The notes below the pieces were generated by a model. It saw only the letters and a list, made by a program, of their open reading frames with translations, was not told the DNA's origin and made no database searches. This document shows, in pieces, positions 1 to 9,579 of a DNA stretch of 19,977 nt; the first letter of the stretch is position 1, and each line of letters begins with the position of its first letter. The position numbers and the translations under genes were made by a program. Location of the stretch: NCBI GenBank assembly GCA_000934385.1, contig KN880793.1:1-19977 (forward strand), written 5' to 3'. This DNA is from Cylindrobasidium torrendii FP15055 ss-10 (lineage: Eukaryota; Basidiomycota; Agaricomycetes; Agaricales; Physalacriaceae).

Positions 1-397
1 TGTCCGATGCTGTCCGCCCATGGCGCTGCTGTTGCCCGCCAGCCTTTGCGTCCGCCCACCGGATTTGGAACGGTGACGTCATTACACCGGGCTTGCCAGT
101 TCTGTTTGGCGAGTGTCATACAAGTTCCGTCTAGAAAAATCAATAGCAATGAGTCACTTGGAGGCACATACAAGGCTGGTGTCAAGTTAGCTTTGTGCTC
201 GATTTTGAACGATAGATGATGACGAAAAGTCACCCGACCATTAGGAATGGCAGACTGTCACATCACTTCGTGGGAGTAAAAGGGAGAAAGGGAGAAATGC
301 GGGAATACACGAGATACATGGACATACTCTCACGCCGATTCACTAGTGGAATTTTCACTTTCGTCTATATTTTGGATAAGTAACATGTATTTCTTTC
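1..397. other. intergenic, no gene recognised
   Basis: I see no supported gene here. A 70-codon open frame at 7-219 (+) has no recognisable motif and no splice partner, so I do not call it. A perfect 8-bp tandem duplication of GGGAGAAA lies at 282-297. The right part is presumably the 3' flank of the minus-strand gene that ends at 398. Confidence 0.6.
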
Positions 398-1489
398 TTA
401 GTGATAGAAGGTAGTCTTGAATGCACACCCTTTCTGGCCGCTCCCCTCGTTATATCTCCAATGCTGGCTCGGCGGCGGAATCTTGCCAACAAGCGCACAC
501 GGCACGTCCCTCAGCTCTTGTGTGGCCACCCGCTCTCCCGTTCCACAGATCTCGAGTACATGCATGAGTACATGCCGATGGGGCACTGGCGGGCACTCCG
601 ATCCCTCCAAATGGGCCGGCAGCAGCGCCGGATCCCGCACATGCGCATGCCCGCATCGCGTCTCTCTCGACGGCGGGTGAAACACGGGCAAAGTTGTCCC
701 AGGCAAATACACCGACCGCCGAAACTGCCCGTCGTTGTAGCGCGCCTCGTATGCCACACGCTGCGCCGTCTCCCATGCATGCTGTGCTCGTCGCCGGATC
801 TCTTCCGCCTGTTGGCTGAGCCGTAGCTTGCGGTTCACAGCGACCATGTTGCGCGCGTCGCTGATGACATGGTTCTGGTCCTCGCTGTAGTCGGGCTCGG
901 GAGGCTCATAGTTCAGGTCGGCGGTGACTTGACGATGTCGTTTCGGCACCTGGACAAGCGGAAGCTCGACACTGGGTGTGTCAGGGAAAGGTTGGACTCG
1001 AGGCAGCCCTAGGGGTGCAGGCGGGCCATGCATAGAGTGGCCATAGTGTTGAGGCGGGGAACGACCGTCCTGAGAGGCGTGATTCATCGCGCCGGGTGGC
1101 GGCCCGGGTGGTCGTGCAACGTGAGGAAATCCATTCGGTGGTATCATCGGAGGGACAAGGTCCTTGCGCGGAAAGTCTTCACGGGGAGTCATTCGGACGG
1201 CCTTTGTATGTGGGCGGGGCCCCCAGATACATGGAGGCGGCATTACGGGCACTGGGGGATGATAATTCGGCGACATCTGGGGCGAATTATGCAACGTCGG
1301 GGTCCAGTCATCGTGTAAATCTGGAAATATGAAGGGCTTTGCGGGATCCCCACAAAATTGACGTTTGAGAGGGTAGCATTGGTAAGGAGGGGGCATTGCA
1401 GCATGGTTCTGCATTGGAGTGCGCTTATGCGATGCCATATCTATTTCACGGGGAGCCATGGCCCAAGGGCTATTTCCATAATGGCTCAT
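398..1489 (-). CDS. proline-rich hypothetical protein, 363 aa
   Basis: A single uninterrupted frame of 363 codons, starting at the ATG at 1489. I do not recognise the family. The N-terminal 190 residues are rich in proline, histidine and methionine (runs such as PPGPPPG, MPPP, PPPC) and look disordered. A middle part around residues 195-255 is charged and likely helical, with RKLRLSQQAEEIRRRAQHAW and then AYEARYNDGQFRRS. The C-terminal third has several Cys and His residues but no spacing I can name as a zinc finger. No signal peptide or membrane segment is visible. A TATA-like box lies at 1593-1602 on the same strand, about 105 nt upstream, which supports this start and a promoter in the gap shared with the divergent ATG14 gene. 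Length and lack of internal stops favour a real gene; the function is unknown. Confidence 0.7.
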   Translation of the reverse strand: MSHYGNSPWAMAPREIDMASHKRTPMQNHAAMPPPYQCYPLKRQFCGDPAKPFIFPDLHDDWTPTLHNSPQMSPNYHPPVPVMPPPCIWGPRPHTKAVRMTPREDFPRKDLVPPMIPPNGFPHVARPPGPPPGAMNHASQDGRSPPQHYGHSMHGPPAPLGLPRVQPFPDTPSVELPLVQVPKRHRQVTADLNYEPPEPDYSEDQNHVISDARNMVAVNRKLRLSQQAEEIRRRAQHAWETAQRVAYEARYNDGQFRRSVYLPGTTLPVFHPPSRETRCGHAHVRDPALLPAHLEGSECPPVPHRHVLMHVLEICGTGERVATQELRDVPCALVGKIPPPSQHWRYNEGSGQKGCAFKTTFYH

Positions 1490-1916
1490 GTTGGCTGGTA
1501 TCTACCAAGGTTATCAGTATCGTACTTTGAGACCGAGACAAAATTGGTGCTGACATGAGAGTGGGCGATTGGAGACGTTCAATGAGACTGGCCTTTTATA
1601 CGACCTCCTCGAGTGGCATCCCATGAGAACCACATGATAACAAAGGCTTAGTTAGGGCATGCACCCCTTCTGCGCAAAGGCCGGTTCGGTCCGCGTCATA
1701 TGCAAGTAAGGGTGGCCGTTCGGTAGGCCTGTACGCAAGCACGGACAAAGAAAGGCGGATGAGAAGCAGTAATTCCGAACATGGTGGTCAGTGTCTGACT
1801 TGGACAACATCCGAAATCACCGAGCGAGCGGCGATCACGATCGGCATTTCGGCCGGCTGCGACGAGCTTGGCGCTTCAGCTGCCTCCGACAGTCATGTTG
1901 CCGTCTTGCTACAGTC
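1490..1916. other. divergent promoter region between 398-1489 (-) and ATG14 (+)
   Basis: About 430 nt separate two divergent starts. The minus-strand gene has a TATA-like box in it. On the plus strand, ATGs at 1759 and 1791 precede the chosen ATG14 start; the 1791 one is in frame with it. No clear plus-strand TATA box was found. Confidence 0.5.
1593..1602 (-). promoter_or_regulatory. TATA-like box of the proline-rich gene
   Basis: On the minus strand the sequence reads CGTATAAAAGG, about 105 nt upstream of the ATG at 1489. It matches the TATAAAAG type seen before three other genes in the window. Confidence 0.5.
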
Positions 1917-3295
1917 ATGGACTGCGATGTATGCGAACTACGACAACGGCAGTTCTTCTGCAAGAATTGCTTACGAACACAGTGCGCGTTATACCTACCG
2001 TCGCAATCGATACTTACATCGACTACAGTCTCCGTGACTTCAAGCTTTCGACGAGAGAAGCGGCGTCTAAGCGCGATGAGCAAGTTGCTAAGGCCTCGAA
2101 GGGGCTCCTGGAAGTGAATCCAGCACGGGAACGACGAGCGAACGTAGGGTTAATGCAACGACGGGTTGATGAGCTGATGCTCGGCTTGCGTGCACTGAAG
2201 CAGGACAACGAGCAGAGTGCGTCTACCTATTGCCTGGACAGCGCATATATGCTGACTTGAGCAGAGAGGGATAGGCTACGCGCTGCTCGGGAACGAATTG
2301 CCAGTCGAAGACATACACTGAACGCGGCAAGGCAGATCCCATTGGGCAAGGACATCAAAGTCCCACTCAGCGTCACTACAGCTATCGCTCGAGCGCGCGC
2401 AGTACTCGTTCAGGAGCTCGTCGAAGTGTTCAACATCGTTGAAGTCGGCGGGCGGCCTCCCATTGGCGGCAAGGCTGGAACCAAGGGTGAATGGACGATT
2501 GGCGACCTGGTTTTGCCTGTGCCAGGCGACATCAGACGTGCGTGAGACCTGCTATGAGCTTATATACGCGCATTTATATGTTTACAGGATATCCAACGGA
2601 CCACATCAACGCGGTCATCACGCATACAGTTCACTTCATGGGTCTCGTCACCTTCTACCTCGGCATCAAGCTTCCGTTCGAAATACAGTGGACAGGCAAG
2701 AAGTTAGGTGTCGGTCAACCTTGGATAGGCGCCATCAAGGGCGGTGAAGCTGGTGGCTGGGCAAAGTACGTGGTTCGAGAACTACGTGAAGGTTCAACTA
2801 ATGGGTTACAGACACTACCGAAAGCAACCTCTACATTTGACCAATGCGCCGACCCAAGATATGACAGCCTCTACGAGCGCTGCACGTCCAAGCATACCCA
2901 TAACGTCCGAATCTTACATTGAACCTGAGCAAGAACCAAAGACCTCCTTCATTACCGCAATGACCATGCTTCTCTACAACGTCTGCTACCTTGCATCCAC
3001 CCAGAATGTCGACGTGCCGCTCAGTCAGACGGGAGAAGTCCTGAGCAACCTTTGGAGTATCTGCTGCAGCCCAGAGCTCGGCAAACGCTCACACGAGGCT
3101 CATCCATATCTGCCACAACCTACGCCTACGACCTTTGCGCTGGACTTTGCCCAACTGCACCAAGTGACGACGGCGACGCCTGTGAAAAAGAGTGCGCATA
3201 AGTCTAGACGGCGCAGTAGCGTCAAGATGAAGGAGCGCATTCCCGAGGTCGATGAAGATGGTTGGGATCTGGTGGAAGATGCCAGCTTCACATAA
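1917..3295 (+). CDS. ATG14: Atg14-like subunit of autophagy PI3-kinase complex I
   Basis: Spliced model: 1917-1981, 2029-2216, 2265-2537, 2588-2765, 2812-3295, giving 395 aa with every junction in frame. Atg14 joins Vps34, Vps15 and Atg6/Beclin-1 and targets lipid kinase activity to autophagosome formation sites. The N terminus carries four cysteines, C3-x2-C6-x8-C15-x2-C18, the arrangement typical of Atg14. Residues about 25-110 are charged and helical, a likely coiled coil for Atg6 pairing. Residues 150-235 (WTIGDLVLPVPGD, then VTFYLGIKLPFEI) fit the conserved core of the Atg14/Vps38/UVRAG family. A Ser/Lys-rich stretch precedes an acidic C terminus, DEDGWDLVEDASFT. I chose the ATG at 1917 because it places the first CxxC two residues from Met; an in-frame ATG at 1791 would add 42 unlike residues. 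Vps38/UVRAG is the main alternative, but the cysteine pattern argues for Atg14. Confidence 0.85.
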
Positions 3296-3425
3296 TCCTA
3301 TTTGTGCGTCTGCTTCATGGTTTCTCGTCAACCTAGCTGATAGGTGTACAGTGTAACTAGCATGTCGTAATCTATCATATGTATTATTCTGTGTATCTTA
3401 TACATGTATAACAAGTCATTCAACC

Positions 3426-4221
3426 TCATTCGACCAGAACAGACTCACTCTCGAAATCCAGCAAGAGGGCGCCCAAGACACTGTCCGGTTGTGGACCGCA
3501 CGTAGGTGAGTTAGGGCAGCTTGTGCGATCCAACGCGAGCATTGGTCTGTCTGGCGTGAGCGGCGCAAGAGAGTAGACAGAGTCGCCGTCGTCGAGCATC
3601 AGGCTAGGTTTGTCGTCGTCGAAGAGGTCGTCATCAACACTAAAGGTGCTGGCGATGGGCGATGCCGGCTCGCTAGAATCATTCGGGAGAGGCTTGAATG
3701 GGACGCTGAAGCCGTGTCCGTTTTCCGTGGGCTCAGGACGCAGTGCGCTATCGTGCAAGACGGCGTTCATAATCTGACCTGTCTGTATCTATCCATGAGC
3801 ATCCATCTCACTGCGTCGGGGAGAAGAGACGCACAACAAACGACGTGCAGGCGTACAGAGGCGCATAATTGACTTCCACAGAAATGCGCTCCATCAACTC
3901 ATCCACACACATTCCACCTTCCTTCCCTGATCCATTCTCTTCGCCGAAGACATCGCCCCAGCGCAGTGTACCGTCGATTTCGTAGAACGCAATCCCGCCG
4001 ATGCCTAGGTCATTGATGCGGATGAACCGACGTCCTTGGCGACCAGCGGTAATGTCGGAGGCCACAGCTTGAACGACGGCGCGCTGCCAAATTGGACTGG
4101 GCACAGGGCGACGTTTCGGACAGTGCGGGATTGCGTCGCGGATGTGAGGACGCATCTGGCGGGACAGAGTGTGCGCCCAAGTTGGCGCCGCCGCCGTCGC
4201 CGTGTTTCGTTCAGCGGGCAT
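3426..4221 (-). CDS. hypothetical protein, two exons, 247 aa
   Basis: Model: 4221-3835 joined to 3782-3426, with a 52-nt intron (donor GTGCGT, acceptor ATACAG) that keeps frame across ACTSFV/TGQIMNAV. I do not recognise the family. The first half is a basic, Thr/Ala-rich leader followed by a compact-looking part (RRFIRINDLGIGGIAFYEIDG and a Glu-rich run, then VNYAPLYACTSF). The second half is acidic, Ser/Pro-rich and likely disordered (FSVDDDLFDDDKPSLMLDDGDS). No signal peptide or membrane span is evident. It lies tail-to-tail with ATG14, only 130 nt from its stop. Without splicing, the first frame would end at 3808 and the second would start at 3770; the in-frame join makes one gene more likely than two. 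Confidence 0.6.
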
Positions 4222-4778
4222 TGATGATACACCTTAGACTTGTGGTTCTTTGGGCAGGGAAGCAGAAAATAAGGTAGAGAAAATATTGGTATAGCGTGAA
4301 GAAAATGCACCAGGCGTGGAAGGTATAGCGGAAAATGGAAGCAGAAAGAAGAGAAACAAGGATGAGTTGTGTTTGAGGCGTTCGGCGGGAATTTGATCCG
4401 CCACCATCCTGTCAATTATGGATCGGATCGGGAGTGTGAGCCTCGTGCTATGAGACTTGATTCAGTTTTCAATGCCAAGGCTGTTTGGACGGCGGGATTT
4501 GCCATTAAAGTCTGAGCTAGGATCACTTGCGAAAATTATTGAGTGGCCCGTAGATGATTATTCCGAGCCTAGGCTACCAGTATCACAACCTCACCGTGAG
4601 TCCGTAACTCTCATCGAGTCCATAGAAAAAAAGAAAGATACCCTTTCCATATTGTTCTTGAGTATTACATCCACTGAGAAACTAAATCTAAGGACATACG
4701 ATACAGCCACCTCTCAGATTTGAACTTGTTGTCGCTTTGTGGTGAAAATAAAGCGGCCCCTCGAATCCCTCGAATCCC
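4222..4778. other. intergenic, no gene recognised
   Basis: This holds the upstream region of the gene starting at 4221 and the 3' flank of the methyltransferase gene. An 88-codon plus-strand frame at 4457-4723 is AT-rich and motif-free. A perfect 9-bp tandem duplication (TCGAATCCC twice, 4761-4778) ends directly against the methyltransferase stop codon. Confidence 0.55.
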
Positions 4779-5594
4779 TTAAAGGACTCCGGGTATCAGC
4801 CTATACCGGACCTGCGACGCCCACTCATCCCATTTATCTCCAAACTCCCTCTTCAAGAATCTGTCCTCCTCTTTGACACGAGCGGACGCACCGATTCCCA
4901 TGCCACACGCGAGGAATATCCATACAGCAGTGATGCTTGCGCCCCACCAGGTTCCCAAGACGCCCGACTCTCGCAGCCACGATCCATGACACCCTCGCGA
5001 GAGCATGGCTCCAAAGACAGTGAGCAGACCACCGGTGTACGATGGGTGGCGCACTGTGCCGTACGGTCCTCTCGTGATAAGTTTGTGGTCCTTGAGAACA
5101 CTCAATTCGAACGTAAAGTGTTGTCCAAGGACTCTGTAGCACCACCACCGCAACATGGACCCGATTATCACCAGCAATGTCCCCAAGATACTGAGGGGGT
5201 TGTGATAGAGGAGGTCGGGCGAGAATGCGGGAGAGAACGAGATAATGCGGAGGATTGCAGGCGTGTATTCCCACTGCGGTGCTGTATATGCGATGAGGGC
5301 CAGGATCTCACCGATGCCGCCTATGAGATATGCTGTCTGAGTTCATTAGCACAAATAGGCTTTGAGAGGCGAACAATGTCGCAAACTCACCCGCATGAAG
5401 AGAGGACCGCCTACCATCAGCTGCCGCACAAAGGTTTCTCGCAAGGAGGGTGCGAGCTGATGCTCTTTCTTTGGTGGTGGATTGGGAGGCGTGGTGCTAA
5501 CTTTCATCCCAATTGTTTCTGAAGCGACCAGAGTCACCTTCGTGAGGAGGAGGATGGTCGACCATAATGACAGCGAGGAGACTGTGGCTATCAT
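4779..5594 (-). CDS. isoprenylcysteine carboxyl methyltransferase-like (ICMT/Ste14 family) membrane protein
   Basis: Model: 5594-5391 joined to 5336-4779, 253 aa, one 54-nt intron (GTGAGT...CTCAG). ICMT enzymes methylate the C-terminal prenylcysteine of CaaX proteins, using S-adenosylmethionine at the ER membrane. The family core is present: GPYGTVRHPSYTGG at about 158-171 (the GPY..xRHPxYxG signature), then ARVKEEDRFLKREFGDKWDEW at about 220-240 and a closing RYRLIPGV. Hydrophobic segments fall near residues 5-25, 60-85, 110-130 and 195-215. The first exon is a hydrophobic segment plus a Pro-rich linker not needed for the core. A TATA box sits 73 nt upstream of the ATG. It may be canonical Ste14 or one of the ICMT-like paralogues common in mushroom fungi; the N terminus makes me favour a paralogue. 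Substrate is unknown. Confidence 0.82.
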
Positions 5595-5666
5595 GACGAA
5601 GGACAGCCCGGAATATTCGCCGCGGTCTAGTAGGTTAAGGACAGCACGAACTATCGATATGGTTGT

Positions 5667-5674
5667 CTTTTATA
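5667..5674 (-). promoter_or_regulatory. TATA box of the ICMT-like gene
   Basis: The minus strand reads TATAAAAG here, 73 nt before the ATG at 5594. This supports 5594 as the start codon and argues against a further upstream coding exon. Confidence 0.6.
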
Positions 5675-6472
5675 ACATACTGCCTGCGAAACAACAAACG
5701 CAATAGGCTAGTTTCTGTTATCCGGGCTCGGTATGCGCCGGAGCATGCCACTAAAACCCAATTGAAATTGTTTGTTCCTCGAGCTGTTTGGGAAGGACGG
5801 CGGACGATGGAGATATGTTCAAGACCCTGAGTGCATTGACCAGTTGCGAGGGAGTTCATCGAAAAAGGGCTTTGGGCTTCTGTCCCCTTTAGTCGATTGG
5901 ACAAAGTAAGAACCTATTCGGGGATAGTCCATTTTGATCGGGAATGCACGCCGGAACCCACAAAGTGAATGCACCCTTTGGCTTCCTCCACTGCCGCCTG
6001 CACACGAATTGCAGTAACTCTATCCCATCTCCACAGAAAACTGATGCACCCGAGCCAGCGCTGCGAACCACGGTAGGGAGGGCAAAATAATTCAGGAAAT
6101 TCAGTGCACGTCAAGCGTCCAGCAACCTCATACATCCCGCTCTTGGCCTGCTCGAATAACTCTGAGCACTCTCGCTTGCATGATGTGGCACATTATTAGG
6201 CTTCAGAGTTGGATTTGCTGTCTAACTGACGCACTTTCAAGAATGAATATCGTGCTCGTTCAATCTTCTGCAACCGTCTAGATGTGGAACTGTACCGACT
6301 TATCGGGGGTACGAATAGCCTACTCGAGCTTCTTGTGACCCTAATATGGAATCCCATGCATCGTCCAAAGTTCATTCCGGCCCTTTTATTCACCGAGTGT
6401 CTATTTCTCGTTTTTCGATCTACGGGATTGCATGCATGATGCGGCCAAGATGCCCAGGGCCTCCAGAGTCCA

Positions 6473-6479
6473 TATAAAG
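6473..6479 (+). promoter_or_regulatory. TATA box of the multipass membrane protein gene
   Basis: TATAAAG lies 83 nt before the ATG at 6562, a distance close to those seen at other genes here. Confidence 0.55.
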
Positions 6480-6561
6480 CTCCCAGTGTGGGTTCGAGGA
6501 AGGTCTTGCGCCCCCGGCCCCTCCCTCATCTACCTCCCCGTCACCGTTTTCAGTATCCCTG

Positions 6562-7954
6562 ATGGCGTCCTCATTAACAACGAGGTTCGACAAAATGTTC
6601 CTCATTGGCATCTGGGTTGAGTCGGTGCTCTATGGTACGCCTGCTATGCGTTTCTAAATAGGGCTTGCTCACCGACGCTTTGATATTAGGCATGAAGTAC
6701 ACGACGACATCTCATACTGTGATCCAACGCGGCTGACCTTCCGCGCAGCTTCATAATCTTCCTCGCCGCGATGTATGTTCTCATCCTAAAGCGGAAAGCC
6801 ATGGTCCCCAAGCGCGTCGTCTCCCCATTCCAGTTCTCCCTCCACTGACAAAGCCCCTCCAGATTTTTGGTGGTACTCAGCATCCTGCTGTTCACATTGT
6901 CGACTGCCCACGTCGCACTCGTGATGCGCCAACTTCTCGAAGCATTCATTTTTGCTGAACCCGGGACCGCGTCGGTCTATTTTGCGGAGCAGCACAACCG
7001 CCTTCCCAACACGAAGCTTGTTCTCTATAGCCTGAACGTCTGCGCCCAAGACCTCGTCCTCGTACGTGGCCCACTCCTGAAAACAAACAATTTGTCCCAT
7101 GACTAACACCCTTCCAGATATGGCGACTCTGGGTTGTCTGGGACCGAAAATGGTGGATCGCAGCGCCATTCGTAAGTACCTTGCTTGTCCATGGCACTTT
7201 GGCCCCTGAACATCCTGCAGCTGTTGTTGGAAATTATCCATACGTCTGCTGGCTTCATAGCGGAGGCGCGTGGATCCATCCCTGGGATTTCTGTCTTCGA
7301 CAAGACGCTACGCGACTGGGCGCTGGTCAACTGGACGATGGATTTGTTCATCAACATCACCTGCACGGGCCTCATCGCATTCCGTCTGTGGCTCGTTGGG
7401 CGTCGTGTGCGCGCCGTTGCGGTCTATGGCGGCGGGAATAAATACACGGGCGTCATCCTCACGATGATCGAGTCGGGCGCGCTGTTTTGTGTCGCGACGA
7501 TAATACTTGTGGGATTGTATTTGGCCAGTAATGTTGCGACGTTTGCCGCTGTGGACTCAGTCACTCAGCTTGCTGTGCGTACCATCAACATTCATGGCTC
7601 GAGCCGAGCTAATTTTTCTTAATGTAGACCATAACCCCTTTGCTCATCATGTGCGTATTCCTCCCTCGCTTGTTTTGGCTTGGTGAACTGACCGTTGTTC
7701 GCAGTGTGCGCGTCGGCCTAGACCTCATGCACGGGAAGAACATCCACGACACCGTACGCACACCGAACATCACCGAGCTAGGGAAACCCATATATACGAC
7801 CGGCAACCCCACGACCCTCGGCGGAAAGACACGCGTTGCTCTCACTATGGACCAAGCGTTCGAGTGCTTCGAAGCATCACTCGCTGTGCATGCCCTCGAT
7901 AAGAGTGAAGACTCACATTCAGATGTACGAAAGTCATCCGAGTCCATCGTATAA
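6562..7954 (+). CDS. predicted seven-segment membrane protein of a basidiomycete type
   Basis: Model of eight exons: 6562-6634, 6690-6696, 6749-6832, 6881-7061, 7118-7171, 7221-7574, 7628-7650, 7705-7954; 341 aa. Seven hydrophobic segments are visible, about residues 12-42, 55-79, 99-123, 127-148, 171-192, 211-236 and 248-265, followed by a soluble Ser/Asp-rich tail. Features such as ESVLYGMNF, YVLILKRK, LSTAHVALVMRQ, LIWRLWVVW and IIVRVGLDL recall a large uncharacterised membrane family of mushroom fungi; no function is established that I know of. Exon 2 is only 7 nt, yet it restores the frame and gives YGMNF. Intron 3 (6833-6880) is the weak point: its donor is GTTCTC, but it is needed to remove an in-frame TGA at 6846. 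A stronger donor, GTATGT at 6773, with acceptor at 6862, would delete the YVLILKRK segment. Last exons are solid. Confidence 0.72.
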
Positions 7955-8380
7955 AGAATCTGCGGCTCGTATGGGACTGTTTGTAGATTGTCTTCGTGTT
8001 GTTGACATGTTGTTCTTGCATGCGATACCCTATTCTGCTCTTTGTCTCCGATAATCGTAACCTGTAATAATACCTACTCCAATGTACCTTCTAGTTTGCT
8101 GCCTGTGGCAGCATGGCTCCTTCTTTTGTGGTGCTCAGCAGCACACTCTAGATAGAAAGGACAGTCAAAATAACATGCTCCCAGACTGGGTACGACGCTG
8201 TTTTCCGCCTTGGATGGAGCTTTTGAGATGCAAGTGTAATTCCCAAGGAGAGTTAAATAGCATTACCAAAAAAGAGACTGATACACTGCTACTCTTGGCC
8301 ATCATAATAAGCAAGCCCTATTGAATGTCAAAATGTCCCGAGGCAACAAGTATACAACATCCACTATGCACACAATCATC
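7955..8380. other. convergent 3' intergenic region
   Basis: The 3' flanks of two tail-to-tail genes (6562-7954 plus, 8381-9579 minus). Open frames here are short and motif-free. I see no RNA gene or repeat. Confidence 0.55.
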
Positions 8381-9579
8381 TCAGCATGAACCACCAGCGA
8401 CATCGAGAGTCGGAAGGACATTGACAATGTCCTCGTCAGTGAACACACGGTACTTGGTCTCTGGGACGCCTTCGAAGGCCGTAGCAAAGCGCTCGTCCGA
8501 GTTATCCGCATCCTCAACCTGACGAATCCAAATGCACTGGATGAAGTCGCCGTACGTGTTGAAACTACGAAGTCAGCGTCAGGGATCACGGTACACGAAG
8601 GTAAATCATGGAAAACGTACGCCTTGGCATAAACCTCAGGGTCCTTCTGTGTCGAATCGCCAATGGCCAGGAACTTCTTGTTGGGGTACAGCTCGTGGAC
8701 GCGGTCGATTTGTGAGACCTTGTAGTTCAGGGTATCACTATCGTCGAATATCTGGCTGGCCAACTCGGCGATGTTTGTAACGGTAAGGTTCTTTGTGAGG
8801 ATGGGGCCACGAGAGTCGACGAAGCTGGTGGAGATGAAATCGTGGAGGTTCGGGTACAGCTCGTAAGGTGATCCAGTGATGTAGATGAAGTTGGGATCAT
8901 CAAGCGACTCGACGAGGGAGCTGTAGAGCTCTGGCATGCCGGAGACGGGCACCGCATCGTCGAACAAAACCGCCTTGATGGCCTTCATAGTGTCCAGAAC
9001 GTTGCTGACCTTGACTGTGTCGTCGATGTCTACAACATGGTGTGAATCCTGCAATCACCTCAGTTGAAGAAACAATTACGCACCAGAGATGACACCGAAT
9101 CCGGCATCCTCAGATGGGAAGAAAGTTATGGCAGCATCTCCTGCAGTACCTTCGAATGCCTCTGACGCCGACGCGCAGGAGCCCAAAGACACAGTCTGTT
9201 GTGCAAGACCATAGTCCGGCTCACCAGATGTGGTCAAAGTGACACTCTGGCTGCATCCAGAGACGTCAATGGCCACTTCCTGCTCACCCAGGCCGCGCGT
9301 TGCGAATAACTTGGTGCGTTCCAGCGGAGTAGTAATATCGCTCGCGTCAATGCCGACTTTCTCAAACGTCGCAGTAAGCACGGCAGCTAACGCAGATGTG
9401 TTGATGGGCGCGGTGTACGCAAATGCTGCGACGCTGGCTGTTGTGCCATCTTGGTTGACGACCGCGGGTGCGTCGAACAAAAGGAATGTGGTGCCGTCGT
9501 CTTGGCGGCTTACCCGCGGTGAGGGAGCGGCCGATGCTGCCAGTCCTAGAGCAGCCAGAGAAAGCAGGGAGCCGTGCAT
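8381..9579 (-). CDS. secreted App1-like (DUF2183) phosphatidate phosphatase-type protein
   Basis: Model: 9579-9084, 9029-8621, 8564-8381; 362 aa, introns of 54 and 56 nt. The C-terminal half is the App1 catalytic region, whose HAD-type phosphatases in yeast dephosphorylate phosphatidate and related lipids. Visible HAD motifs: DIDDT at 166-170 (D166 nucleophile and D168), ITGSP at 216-220, K269 in LNYKVSQ, and IGDSTQKDPE at 288-297. The conserved run NTYGDFIQCIWIR follows at 304-316. The N terminus MHGSLLSLAALGLAASAAP is a clear signal peptide, so the protein should enter the secretory pathway. Residues 20-160 form a Thr/Ala-rich N-terminal domain. I chose the ATG at 9579 because an in-frame ATG at 9615 would bury the signal peptide. 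The acceptor at 9030 was chosen because it restores VISDIDDTV. Lipid substrate and site of action are inferred from the family only. Confidence 0.88.

Larger units (their letters stand above)
5595..6561. other. intergenic with two promoters, no gene recognised
   Basis: A divergent gap of nearly 1 kb between the methyltransferase gene and the membrane-protein gene. TATA boxes for each lie near the two ends. Short frames on both strands (for example 5635-5904 and 6196-6393, minus) show no motif or splice logic. No tRNA-like box pair was seen. Confidence 0.55.

Noticed and set aside
401..826. 141-codon plus-strand frame opposite the proline-rich gene
   Set aside because: It is Arg-rich mirror coding with no motif, and the minus-strand frame is much longer and has a TATA box.
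4457..4723. 88-codon plus-strand frame
   Set aside because: AT-rich composition, no motif and no splice partner.
4755..4785. TCGAATCC resembling a tRNA T-loop
   Set aside because: No matching A box, acceptor stem or anticodon arm nearby; it is a tandem duplication.
6420..6611. 63-codon minus-strand frame
   Set aside because: It overlaps the TATA box, leader and first exon of the plus-strand membrane-protein gene and has a low-complexity Gly/Asp composition.
8302..9054. 250-codon continuous minus-strand frame in the App1-like gene
   Set aside because: It reads through two introns; splicing restores DIDDT and NTYGDFIQCIWIR and an earlier stop, so the unspliced frame is not the product.
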